Below are positions 1-5,456 of a DNA stretch of 11,803 nucleotides, in pieces. A program made the translations under genes and the position numbers. The notes under the pieces are model-generated. The model was not told the origin of the DNA, made no database searches, and worked only from the letters and a program-made list of their open reading frames with translations. The DNA comes from Methanomicrobiales archaeon (GTDB taxonomy: Archaea > Halobacteriota > Methanomicrobia > Methanomicrobiales > JACTUA01), in the NCBI GenBank assembly GCA_028678555.1, contig JAJRDF010000021.1, forward strand, positions 1 to 11,803, given 5' to 3'. Numbering within the stretch: position 1 is the stretch's first letter; each line of letters opens with the position of its first letter.

Positions 1-952
1 AGACGGAGACCGCGGTGCCCCCGGTCTTCCGGATGGCCGCAAGGGCCTTCTCCCCGTTCACGGGTGCACCGATGCGGATCGCGGTGGCCACGGTCTCCGG
101 CGCAGGCTCGGGAATCACTTCGGGGAGGCCTTCCCTGATTGCCCGTACCACCGGTGCGGAACCCTCGGCCTGGACGCCGGTCATCCGGGGGAGCGAGTCG
201 ATGAAGCCCAGGTCCTTCAGCTCGGTGAGACCCTTGTGGACCGCCGAGATGTTCCCGGCGTTTCCCACGGGGAGGACGATCCGGTCCGGGACCCCACCCA
301 GCTGGTCCAGCACCTCGAAGCCAATGGTCTTCTGCCCCTCCAGCCGGTACGGGTTCACCGAGTTCAGCAGGTACAGGCCGTGGGAGAGGCAGAGCTCGTG
401 GATCATCTCCAGCGCCCGGTCGAAGTTGCCCCGGATGGCGATGACCCGGGCGCCGTGTATCAGCGCCTGGGCCACCTTCCCCAGCGCCACCTTGCCGGCA
501 GGGAGGAGGACCACCGACGGGATCCCCGCCTTTGCCGCATACATGGCGAGACTCGCGGAGGTGTTCCCCGTGGACGCGCAGGCAACGGTCTGCTTCCCCA
601 GCTGCAGCGCCATGGAGACCCCCACAGTCATGCCCCGGTCCTTGAAGGACCCCGAGGGGTTCATCCCCTCGTGCTTGGCATGGAGCGACCGGAGACCCAT
701 CTCCTTTCCCAGCTGCTCCAGGGGGTAGAGGGGTGTCCCCCCTTCCCGGAGGGTCACCGGGCTCCCTGCCACCGGCAGGAGCTCCCGGTAGCGCCAGACC
801 GAGAGCGGACGCCTCTGCCACTCCTTCCGGTCGATCCTGATCTCCCCGAGGGGGTACCGGACCTCCAGGAGATGGCCGCAGCGTTTGCAGGTATAGATGA
901 CCGCATCCGGCGGATACCGGGCTCCGCAGTGGATGCAGGCGAGATGGTACAT
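1..952 (-). CDS. thrC: Threonine synthase, C-terminus cut off by window edge
   Basis: PLP-dependent threonine synthase, which converts O-phosphohomoserine to threonine in the cytoplasm. 317 residues are visible from ATG 952 and the frame is open to base 2. Seen: an N-terminal zinc-ribbon-like pair CIHC (6-9) and CKRC (22-25) typical of archaeal ThrC; the PLP-lysine motif SGSFKDRG with K104; STGNTSAS (127-134); and a glycine-rich phosphate-binding loop PVGNAGN further on. The family is usually about 400 residues, so roughly 80 C-terminal residues lie outside the window. ATG 952 is chosen because it restores the zinc ribbon and has GGTGAT four bases upstream. It lies 52 nt downstream of the YdjM-type gene on the same strand, with its own TATA-like element between them. 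The family assignment is secure. A related PLP enzyme such as threonine dehydratase is unlikely because of the zinc ribbon. Confidence 0.95.
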   Translation of the reverse strand, partial: MYHLACIHCGARYPPDAVIYTCKRCGHLLEVRYPLGEIRIDRKEWQRRPLSVWRYRELLPVAGSPVTLREGGTPLYPLEQLGKEMGLRSLHAKHEGMNPSGSFKDRGMTVGVSMALQLGKQTVACASTGNTSASLAMYAAKAGIPSVVLLPAGKVALGKVAQALIHGARVIAIRGNFDRALEMIHELCLSHGLYLLNSVNPYRLEGQKTIGFEVLDQLGGVPDRIVLPVGNAGNISAVHKGLTELKDLGFIDSLPRMTGVQAEGSAPVVRAIREGLPEVIPEPAPETVATAIRIGAPVNGEKALAAIRKTGGTAVSV

Positions 953-956
953 GCTG

Positions 957-983
957 ATCACCGTGTGCGCTCCGGGTTTATAG
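957..983 (-). promoter_or_regulatory. Putative thrC promoter (TATA-like) plus Shine-Dalgarno
   Basis: On the minus strand CTATAAAC lies at 983-976, placing a predicted start of transcription about 25 nt on, near 953, almost at the thrC ATG (952). A good Shine-Dalgarno GGTGAT also lies at 962-957. The two signals suggest either a leaderless mRNA from this promoter or SD-driven translation of read-through from the upstream operon. This is inferred from spacing only. Confidence 0.45.
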
Positions 984-1004
984 GTATGCGGTGAGGGGCG
1001 CGGG

Positions 1005-1727
1005 TCAGGTTCTCACGCCCGACGCCAGGAGGAAGGCCCCCCAGGCCAGCAGGAGGAAGAGGAACATGGCCGGGGCCTGCCAGGGGAGTGCCTCCCCGGT
1101 GTACCGGGGGCCTGCCAGGATCATCCCGCCGCCAACGGCCAGCAGAATGACGAAGGCGGTGGGCCAGAGGTTCACGCTCCCGGTATGGAGGGTACCGTGC
1201 ACCGCGTGGTCGCTCCAGGGGTGCGCCCACCGGATCCCGGTAACGGTGGCCGAATCCTCCACCAGGTGGAGGAGGCACCCGGCCAGGAGGGCTGAACCGA
1301 AGGGCACCAGGAGGAGGTACGCATCCCCGCGTGCGAGGAACAGGAAGCCGGCCAGGCAGGCGGTCGTGAGGAGGGTGATCAGGGTCACCCCCAGGAAGGA
1401 GTGGAGGAGACCCCGGTGCTCCAGGCTGCACCGCCTGCCGAAGAGGAGGCGGAGCACCGCCCAGCACGGGTAATAGATCAGGTAGCGGATCAGGTATCCG
1501 AAGAAGGGGAGGATCCACCGGGAGAATCCCCGGGCCCCGGTACCCCGCCCGGGAAGCCCCGGGTGGAGGATGGCAGCATCGGAGGCATCTGCGTCAGGTG
1601 CGAGCGATCCGATGACGAGTCCGAGGGCGAGCGGAGGGAGCCACCCCGGGGGTATCAGCGGGATCATGGGGATGATCGCACATCCGCCCGTCACCGTGGT
1701 GAGCAGCAGGTGGTGGACTCCCTTCAC
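1005..1727 (-). CDS. YdjM/DUF457-type membrane-bound putative metal-dependent hydrolase
   Basis: 240-residue polytopic membrane protein of the family often called LexA-binding, inner-membrane putative hydrolase (PF04307). Visible metal-ligand-like motifs are HH at 5-6, DAD at 45-47, EHRGLLHS at 103-110 and HLVEDSATVTG at 154-164, the usual order in the family. Hydrophobic stretches around 15-45, 72-96, 110-132, 137-156 and 185-235 look membrane-spanning. The biochemical substrate of the family is not established. The start is a GTG at 1727 whose TG is part of the TGA stop of the upstream nitrilase gene (GTGA overlap), implying translational coupling. There is no convincing Shine-Dalgarno. It is the last gene of the operon that begins at 2757. 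Family assignment is fairly sure; function is open. Confidence 0.8.
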   Translation of the reverse strand: MKGVHHLLLTTVTGGCAIIPMIPLIPPGWLPPLALGLVIGSLAPDADASDAAILHPGLPGRGTGARGFSRWILPFFGYLIRYLIYYPCWAVLRLLFGRRCSLEHRGLLHSFLGVTLITLLTTACLAGFLFLARGDAYLLLVPFGSALLAGCLLHLVEDSATVTGIRWAHPWSDHAVHGTLHTGSVNLWPTAFVILLAVGGGMILAGPRYTGEALPWQAPAMFLFLLLAWGAFLLASGVRT

Positions 1728-2527
1728 GGGCCGTGATCCCCTGCCTGCATCAGGCGGTGATAGAGATCCGGCCGGAAATCTTTCTGTACCGGGATCCGGT
1801 GGCGGAGGCTGTCAACGGTTCCGGGGTCAACCTCCACCTCAAGGAGTTCCTCCCCGGGACCGGCCCGGGCCATGATCCCGCCGTACGGGTCAGCGGCGAG
1901 GGATCCCCCGCAGTACTCCTCCACGGGTGTCTTCCCTGTGGTGTTGGCCCCCAGGACGTACCCCTGGATCTCGACGGCACGGGCGGCGACGAGGGCTTCC
2001 CATGCGGGCTGCCTCCGGCACGGCCACGCGGCCGGGACCAGCATGCAGTGGACCCCGGCAAGGGCATAGAGCCGGAAGAGGGGGGCAAAGCGGAGGTCGT
2101 AACAGATGGCAATCCCGCACCGGCAGGCACCGACCGGGAATGTGGAGATGCCATCGCCCGGGCTGAAGTGGTTCTGTTCACCTCCCGGGGTGAAAAGATG
2201 CGTCTTTGCATAGCTGGCCAGAATCTCTCCTTCCGGCCCGATGGCCAGGCAGGTGTTCCGGGGTTTCGGGAACGCCTGCTCGGTGATGGCCCCCAGCAGG
2301 TGAATCCCGGACGCCGCGGCCATCTCCTGCAGCGCATGCGTGAGGGGACCGTCCCTCCCCTCCGCATACCGGGAGGCTCCGGGGGACCAGCCGGTCAGGA
2401 ACTGCTCCGGGAAGCAGATGAGATCCGCTCCCCGCCGGGCGGCATTCTCGACAAGGGCCCCTGCCCTGCGCAGGTTCTCCCCCGGCTCCTCCCACACGCT
2501 CCGGTACTGGGCGATACAGACCTTCAT
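1724..2527 (-). CDS. Carbon-nitrogen hydrolase (nitrilase superfamily amidase)
   Basis: 267-residue cytoplasmic member of the nitrilase/CN-hydrolase superfamily, which cleaves C-N bonds of amides using a Glu-Lys-Cys triad. All three residues are visible: E41 in CFPEQF, K108 in YAKTHLF, and C142 in GIAICYDLRF. The conserved second glutamate E117 is in GGEQNHF. The C-terminal part holds the expected RAVEIQGYVLGAN segment (183-195). Length is normal for omega-amidase, N-carbamoyl-putrescine amidase or similar stand-alone members. I cannot tell which substrate it uses. The ATG at 2527 shares one base with the stop of the small membrane protein gene (TGATG), and the 3' end overlaps the YdjM-type gene by four bases. 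Coupling to two membrane proteins may hint at a membrane-derived or imported amide, but that is inference. Confidence 0.9.
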   Translation of the reverse strand: MKVCIAQYRSVWEEPGENLRRAGALVENAARRGADLICFPEQFLTGWSPGASRYAEGRDGPLTHALQEMAAASGIHLLGAITEQAFPKPRNTCLAIGPEGEILASYAKTHLFTPGGEQNHFSPGDGISTFPVGACRCGIAICYDLRFAPLFRLYALAGVHCMLVPAAWPCRRQPAWEALVAARAVEIQGYVLGANTTGKTPVEEYCGGSLAADPYGGIMARAGPGEELLEVEVDPGTVDSLRHRIPVQKDFRPDLYHRLMQAGDHGP

Positions 2528-2757
2528 CAGGACCGTCCCAGGTCTCCCCCGTTATCCAGCCCCCTGATCACCACCACCGCCGCAAAGACCACGATCAGGA
2601 CGGCGAGAAGGACGAGAACCATGAGCACGAGGGGAGAGACAGATACTCCCATGGCAGGATACCGGCTGGAGAGCACCATCGATCCCACGATGATCCCTGC
2701 CAGGACCATGCAAATTCCGATACCGGCCATGAGCAGAGATGACAGATCCGTATCCAT
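2527..2757 (-). CDS. Small two-span membrane protein of unknown function
   Basis: 76-residue hypothetical protein. Residues about 8-29 and 41-66 are strongly hydrophobic and likely form two membrane helices joined by a short loop containing SSRYPAMG. The C-terminus is short and polar (RGLDNGGDLGRS). An upstream in-frame start would give 114 residues, but the added part is rich in Arg/Pro and looks non-coding. ATG 2757 is preferred because a TATA box, TTTATTA at 2788-2782, lies exactly where it would start a leaderless mRNA. It is the first gene of an operon with the nitrilase gene (one-base overlap) and the YdjM-type gene. I do not recognise a family. It could anchor or regulate the amidase. 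Confidence 0.65.
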   Translation of the reverse strand: MDTDLSSLLMAGIGICMVLAGIIVGSMVLSSRYPAMGVSVSPLVLMVLVLLAVLIVVFAAVVVIRGLDNGGDLGRS

Positions 2758-2781
2758 GGCAGTCAGTTCTGATCGCCGTCG

Positions 2782-2788
2782 TAATAAA
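2782..2788 (-). promoter_or_regulatory. Archaeal TATA box for leaderless operon 2757-1005
   Basis: Minus-strand TTTATTA is a good archaeal TATA box. Its centre at about 2785 predicts transcription starting around 2758-2760, at the ATG at 2757. There is no Shine-Dalgarno before that ATG, which fits leaderless translation of the first gene of the operon. Confidence 0.6.
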
Positions 2789-2802
2789 CCTGCAGATCCG
2801 GT

Positions 2803-2841
2803 GTCCTTCCCGGCGCAGGGCCGGGGGCGGCCGGGAAGGAC
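2803..2841. repeat. Perfect 12-bp inverted repeat with 15-nt spacer
   Basis: GTCCTTCCCGGC at 2803-2814 is exactly reverse-complementary to 2830-2841. It lies in the intergenic region between divergent genes, with its near edge 15 bp upstream of the TATA box at 2782-2788. It could be an operator or a cruciform. It is outside the predicted leaderless transcript, so an RNA terminator for that operon is unlikely. Confidence 0.6.
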
Positions 2842-2869
2842 GATCCCGTTCCGGATCTCCCGGTCGCTC

Positions 2870-2890
2870 ACTGACGGGTACCACGTCAGT
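2870..2890. repeat. 7-bp inverted repeat around a GGTACC core
   Basis: ACTGACG (2870-2876) and CGTCAGT (2884-2890) are perfect inverted arms around the 7-nt spacer GGTACCA. The size and shape resemble a binding site for a dimeric regulator. It lies about 93 bp upstream of the plus-strand TATA box and about 80 bp upstream of the minus-strand one. No specific regulator can be named. Confidence 0.35.
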
Positions 2891-2982
2891 ATGGATGTCA
2901 GGAGGGAGAATGATGCGGCGGGGAATCAGGATTATCTCCCTGTATCTTGGCCGGATTGGAACACTGTGCAGGGATACGAACG

Positions 2983-2991
2983 ATATATTTA
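2983..2991 (+). promoter_or_regulatory. TATA box for the 55-residue membrane protein gene
   Basis: ATATATTTA at 2983-2991 is the most AT-rich element nearby and a good archaeal TATA box. It predicts a transcript beginning near 3012 and a leader of about 35 nt that includes a weak purine Shine-Dalgarno, AGAAGGGA, just before ATG 3046. Confidence 0.55.
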
Positions 2992-3045
2992 ACATCACCG
3001 CAGGAGAAATTCAAATACAGGAGCAGGATTTGTTCAGAAGGGACC

Positions 3046-3213
3046 ATGCAACGCGCGGAACCTGAATACACGGACATTGCGAAAGGGATCTCGAAAGAGA
3101 TGTGGTCCGCCGAGATCCAGTCCCGGAACCTGAACAATGTCCTGCAGATACTCCTCTACCTCGCGGGAATCCTCGCCGTCGTCCTGGCCGGGCTTCTCGT
3201 CATGAGCCTGTGA
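3046..3213 (+). CDS. Small tail-anchored-like membrane protein, unknown function
   Basis: 55-residue hypothetical protein. The first 30 residues are polar and charged (MQRAEPEYTDIAKGISKEMW, then a short Gln/Asn-rich stretch). Residues about 33-54 form one hydrophobic helix that ends almost at the C-terminus, so the topology looks tail-anchored with the N-terminal part in the cytoplasm. The start at 3046 is chosen over an upstream in-frame start at 2947 because the TATA box at 2983-2991 lies inside the longer version and a purine-rich AGAAGGGA precedes the ATG. It stands alone on the plus strand between minus-strand operons. I do not recognise a family. A regulator or anchor of a membrane complex is possible but unproven. 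Confidence 0.65.
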   Translation: MQRAEPEYTDIAKGISKEMWSAEIQSRNLNNVLQILLYLAGILAVVLAGLLVMSL

Positions 3214-3550
3214 ATCTCCTCTCCCTCCCTCCTTCCCCATTTTTCCGGAATCCCTGCGGGAGTTCTCCAGGCCCCCCGGGCTCACCTGCCCACCGTGACC
3301 CCATGATCAGGAAGGATACCATGGGAGACATCCACGGTCCCCCTGGTTCCGGAGGTGTGTGATCCAGGAATCCCGGGTCGAAACACGTCAGTTCCCGGCG
3401 TCAGAAACCGGATGCCCGGAGGCATCCGAAAAGAGTGGAGTTCATTGAGGTAATGGTATGCACTTCCCAAGTCGATCTACCGGGATATGAACCCGGGGCA
3501 TGGGCGGTGTGAAAGTAAACGCCGGCTGAAAAGCGGTGGGGAACGGGGGA
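3214..3550. other. Gene-free stretch between 55-aa gene and ndk, with pyrimidine tract
   Basis: No convincing gene on either strand. Just after the plus-strand stop, 3216-3245 is almost entirely C/T and ends in a T run, a plausible archaeal terminator for the 55-residue gene. The region is otherwise GC-rich and holds the hairpin at 3409-3428. It is also the 3' flank of ndk on the minus strand. The short open frame at 3282-3470 (minus) lacks promoter, ribosome site and recognisable sequence. Confidence 0.5.
3409..3428. repeat. Perfect 8-bp hairpin with CGGA loop
   Basis: CGGATGCC (3409-3416) pairs exactly with GGCATCCG (3421-3428) around the four-base loop CGGA. It lies about 120 nt beyond the ndk stop codon and may be part of the ndk operon 3' end or of a small RNA. 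No T run follows on the minus strand, so it is not a classical terminator. Confidence 0.5.
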
Positions 3551-4009
3551 TTACCCGGTCCACTCGTAGAGCACCGGTTCCTCGACCCGCCGGTACTCCA
3601 CCAGATCCTTTTCGGAAAAATGGATCCTGATCTCCCGTGCAGCGCTTTCGGGGGAGTCGGAGGCATGGACCAGGTTCCTCCCGGTGTCCATGCCCAGGTC
3701 TCCACGGATGGTGCCGGGTGCCGCTTCCGCGGGATTGGTGGCGCCAATCAGCCGGCGGACCACCGCGACGGAATTCCTCCCCTCCCAGACCATGGGCAGG
3801 CAGGGGCCGCTCATGATGTAGGCCGAGAGAGACGGGAAGAAGGGTTTCCCCGCGTGTTCACGGTACTGGTCCATCACCTGGGCCTCGGTGACCCGGACCA
3901 GCCGTGCAGCCACGAGTTTCAGGCCTTTTTCCTCAAGGCGGGAGATGATCTCCCCGGCGAGGCCGCGGGCGACTCCGTCCGGCTTGATCATGACGAAGGT
4001 TCGGTCCAC
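3551..4009 (-). CDS. ndk: Nucleoside diphosphate kinase
   Basis: 152-residue NDK, which transfers the gamma phosphate between nucleoside tri- and diphosphates through a phosphohistidine. The phosphate-binding lysine K9 is in MIKPDGVARG (7-16), the Arg/Asn-containing active-site segment runs from about 80 to 112, and the catalytic histidine H115 is in NLVHASDS (112-119). Length is typical. The start codon is GTG at 4009, six nt after the L24e stop, with GGAGTGAT just upstream and overlapping that stop. It is the last gene of the operon L7Ae-S28e-L24e-ndk, a gene order conserved in euryarchaea. In many of them translation initiation factor IF2 (infB) follows, but here a gene-free region follows instead. 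Identification is secure. Confidence 0.97.
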   Translation of the reverse strand: MDRTFVMIKPDGVARGLAGEIISRLEEKGLKLVAARLVRVTEAQVMDQYREHAGKPFFPSLSAYIMSGPCLPMVWEGRNSVAVVRRLIGATNPAEAAPGTIRGDLGMDTGRNLVHASDSPESAAREIRIHFSEKDLVEYRRVEEPVLYEWTG

Positions 4010-4015
4010 CAGGGA

Positions 4016-4207
4016 TCACTCCTTGCCCTTCGCCTTTCTCCCTGCCTTTGTCCAGGCCACGAGCCGGGGGACCCTCCCCAGCCGGTAGTTGTTCTGGCAC
4101 TTGGTGCTGCAGAAGTAGAAGATGGCCCCGTCCTTCCTGACAAACATCTTGCCTGTGCCGGGCTCCACCGTCTCTCCGCAGAAGCTGCAGGTATGGGTAT
4201 CAACCAT
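4016..4207 (-). CDS. rpl24e: 50S ribosomal protein L24e
   Basis: 63-residue zinc-binding protein of the archaeal large ribosomal subunit. Seen from ATG 4207: a zinc finger with CSFC near residues 6-9 and C-x3-C in FCSTKC near 32-37, the segment GKMFVRKDG, and the conserved QNNYRLGRVPR stretch before a basic tail. An alternative GTG start at 4216 would add three residues and overlap the S28e stop. I prefer ATG 4207 because GGTGAT, formed by the last codons and stop of S28e, sits at the right distance. The next gene, ndk, starts six nt after the stop. Identification is secure. Confidence 0.95.
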   Translation of the reverse strand: MVDTHTCSFCGETVEPGTGKMFVRKDGAIFYFCSTKCQNNYRLGRVPRLVAWTKAGRKAKGKE

Positions 4208-4212
4208 GCCGA

Positions 4213-4422
4213 TCACCGCTTCGAGAGCTTCTTGGCCTCGCGTTCGGTCTCGAGGAGCATCAGGATATCGCCCTCACGGATGGGGCCCACGGTGTTCCGG
4301 GTGATGATCCGGCCCTTGTTGGGACCGTCCAGGATCCGGCACTTCACCTGCATCGCCTCCCCGTGCATGCCGGTGCTGCCGATCACCTCGATCACCTCCG
4401 CCGGCGTCGCATCTCCGACCAT
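4213..4422 (-). CDS. rps28e: 30S ribosomal protein S28e
   Basis: 69-residue archaeal/eukaryotic small-subunit ribosomal protein with an OB fold. The family signature is clear: MVGDATPAEVIEVIGSTG at the N-terminus, GPNKGRIITRNTVGPIREGD in the middle, and the C-terminal LLETEREAKKL. The start at ATG 4422 is preceded by GAGAGG, which lies in the last codons of L7Ae, four nt after whose stop this gene begins. Its own last codons supply the GGTGAT ribosome site for L24e, so the genes are translationally linked. Identification is secure. Confidence 0.96.
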   Translation of the reverse strand: MVGDATPAEVIEVIGSTGMHGEAMQVKCRILDGPNKGRIITRNTVGPIREGDILMLLETEREAKKLSKR

Positions 4423-4426
4423 CGCC

Positions 4427-4792
4427 TTATCCTCTCAGTTCGGTGACTTTCTTCACGATGTCGTCGATGATCTCCTTGGCTTTCCCGGGCTTCACAATGG
4501 CGGCCGCCGCCGAGCCGACGTCGAGCCCGCTGGCCGCGCCGATATCATTCTGCTTCTTGACGAAGAGGTACGGGATCTTCTTCTCGTCGCAGAGGGCGGG
4601 AAGGTGCATGACGACCTCCTCGGGCTGCACGTCGGCCCCGATCAGCACGAGCTGGGCGAGGCCCCGCTCGATGGCCTTCGTTGCCTCGTTGGCTCCCTTC
4701 TTCACCTTACCGGTATCCCGGGCAATCTCCAGGGCTTCCAGCGCCCGGTTCTGGATCTCGTCCGGCACATCAAATTTTGCAGCAGTTGCCAT
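4427..4792 (-). CDS. rpl7ae: 50S ribosomal protein L7Ae (kink-turn RNA-binding protein)
   Basis: 121-residue L7Ae. In archaea this protein is part of the large ribosomal subunit and also binds kink-turns in box C/D and H/ACA guide RNPs and RNase P RNA. Seen: KKGANEATKAIERGLAQLVLIGADV (about 31-55, containing the RNA-contacting GANEATK core), the QPEEVVMHLPALCDEKKIPY segment, and the loop before GSAAAAIV. Length is normal. ATG 4792 has a strong Shine-Dalgarno, GAGGTGA at 4802-4796. It is the first gene of the ribosomal operon. Its leader carries a candidate kink-turn, which suggests that excess L7Ae represses its own mRNA, as reported for L7Ae in some other archaea. Identification is secure. 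Confidence 0.97.
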   Translation of the reverse strand: MATAAKFDVPDEIQNRALEALEIARDTGKVKKGANEATKAIERGLAQLVLIGADVQPEEVVMHLPALCDEKKIPYLFVKKQNDIGAASGLDVGSAAAAIVKPGKAKEIIDDIVKKVTELRG

Positions 4793-4843
4793 GACTCACC
4801 TCATTCAGGGGCGTTTTTCCGCCCCCTCATCACTCATCAGTCA
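4792..4843 (-). promoter_or_regulatory. Candidate kink-turn in the rpl7ae 5' leader (L7Ae autoregulation)
   Basis: In the mRNA sense, GGGGCG (4825-4820) pairs with CGCCCC (4813-4808) around a six-base loop GAAAAA, with G4826 opposite U4807 as a wobble pair. Next to this stem, GA (4828-4827) faces GA (4806-4805), which allows tandem sheared G-A pairs. The 5' side has a three-base bulge GAU (4831-4829) with U in the position L7Ae favours. The strands also read as box C (GUGAUGA, 4833-4827) and box D (CUGA, 4808-4805). The outer helix is weak next to the bulge (U4832-A4804, G4833-U4803), but UGACU (4843-4839) can pair with AGUCA (4796-4792), covering the end of the Shine-Dalgarno and the first base of the start codon. 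Binding of L7Ae would thus hide the start site. This comes from reading the sequence by hand, with no folding computation. Confidence 0.6.
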
Positions 4844-4879
4844 GTGACGGTGTAACCTATTCATTTCATCAGCGCCGAT

Positions 4880-4887
4880 GATAAAGG
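4880..4887 (-). promoter_or_regulatory. TATA box of the ribosomal operon
   Basis: Minus-strand CCTTTATC at 4887-4880 is a plausible archaeal TATA box. It predicts a transcript starting around 4855-4860 and a leader of about 65 nt, long enough to contain the complete candidate kink-turn. Confidence 0.5.
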
Positions 4888-4959
4888 TTTGCGGATGGGC
4901 CCCGGCGGGTTCTGGGTACACCGGCGGAAATGCCCGGAGGGAGGTGAGAACCTGCCGGA

Positions 4960-5229
4960 TTATTTCTTCTTCCACCGTTTCAATGTCGGCAGGATATCCT
5001 CGCACATCTGCCTCGCCATCTCCTCCGGCATCCCCATCTGGACCCCGAACCGGACATTCTTCTCGATCTTCTCCTGCAGAGAGATACCCTCATCGAGAAA
5101 TCTTCCACCCTGAAAGCAGTGAAAACAGTAGTCTGCACTGGTACTTCCGTCCTGGTCTGTCCCGTGATCCTCAGCTGTTCTGAGGGGCATGCCGCAACTC
5201 TGGCAGATGGCTCCCTGGGGAGATTCCAT
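4960..5229 (-). CDS. Small zinc-ribbon protein (PF12674-like)
   Basis: 89-residue protein with an N-terminal putative zinc ribbon: CQSCGMPL (Cys 9 and 12) and YCFHCFQGGRF (Cys 35 and 38) with the linker DQDGSTSADYC between. This layout matches the 'putative zinc ribbon' family, whose members are mostly uncharacterised. The C-terminal half (about 48-86) is helical-looking with MGMPEEMARQMCEDILPTL and ends in a lysine/arginine tail. ATG 5229 is chosen over an ATG three codons upstream (5238) because a TATA box at 5260-5253 would start the mRNA at about 5231, giving a leaderless message. It is a single gene between the ribosomal operon and the four-gene membrane operon, in the same direction as both. 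Its role is unknown; nucleic-acid or protein binding is possible. Confidence 0.85.
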   Translation of the reverse strand: MESPQGAICQSCGMPLRTAEDHGTDQDGSTSADYCFHCFQGGRFLDEGISLQEKIEKNVRFGVQMGMPEEMARQMCEDILPTLKRWKKK

Positions 5230-5252
5230 AGTTCTCATTCATCATCTCGTTC

Positions 5253-5260
5253 TTTTATGT
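5253..5260 (-). promoter_or_regulatory. TATA box of the zinc-ribbon gene
   Basis: Minus-strand ACATAAAA at 5260-5253 lies within the most AT-rich run here. Its centre is about 27 nt from the ATG at 5229, as expected for a leaderless archaeal message. Confidence 0.5.
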
Positions 5261-5295
5261 TTTCCCTCGATGCAGTTCTGTATCCTGTACTTCTG

Positions 5296-5320
5296 CGGGA
5301 GGGGGCAAGGCCCCCTCCCG
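5296..5320. repeat. 11-bp perfect GC-rich hairpin with 3-nt loop
   Basis: Bases 5296-5306 (C, three G, A, five G, C) pair perfectly with 5310-5320 around the loop AAG. The stem is 10 of 11 G-C pairs. It lies about 36 bp upstream of the zinc-ribbon TATA box and about 250 nt past the end of the DUF2298 gene. It could stop or stabilise the membrane operon transcript or act as a DNA element; no T run accompanies it on either strand. Confidence 0.6.
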
Positions 5321-5437
5321 GTCCCATTCCCATGAGGATAACCTGAGCCGGGGTATCAGGAGTCAGCCGATTGATCTATCGTGAGATGCATCTGACCTGG
5401 CCATCAATCCCAAGGCGGAGGGGGGACGCCCACGCGG

Positions 5438-5456
5438 CGGGGGCGGTGAGCCCCCG
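5438..5456. repeat. 7-bp GC-rich hairpin
   Basis: CGGGGGC (5438-5444) pairs with GCCCCCG (5450-5456) around the loop GGTGA. It lies in the 3' flank of the DUF2298 gene and may help define the end of that transcript. Confidence 0.45.

Noticed and set aside
958..1518. 186-residue Pro/Arg-rich minus-strand open frame
   Set aside because: Out-of-frame shadow of the YdjM-type membrane protein gene.
3282..3470. 62-residue minus-strand open frame in the gap after ndk
   Set aside because: Non-ATG start, no ribosome site or promoter, and sequence without recognisable features; it spans the hairpin.
3473..3496. tRNA T-arm-like hairpin on the minus strand (CCGGG-TTCATAT-CCCGG)
   Set aside because: The loop lacks the conserved A58, no matching acceptor strand exists upstream, and no anticodon arm can be drawn before the ndk stop.
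3536..4855. 439-residue plus-strand open frame
   Set aside because: It is the antisense shadow of the clearly identified ndk, L24e, S28e and L7Ae genes in GC-rich DNA and resembles no protein.
5360..5410. Possible box C/D guide RNA on the minus strand (TTGATGG ... CTGA)
   Set aside because: Box C is imperfect and no clear D' and C' boxes are found at the right spacing.
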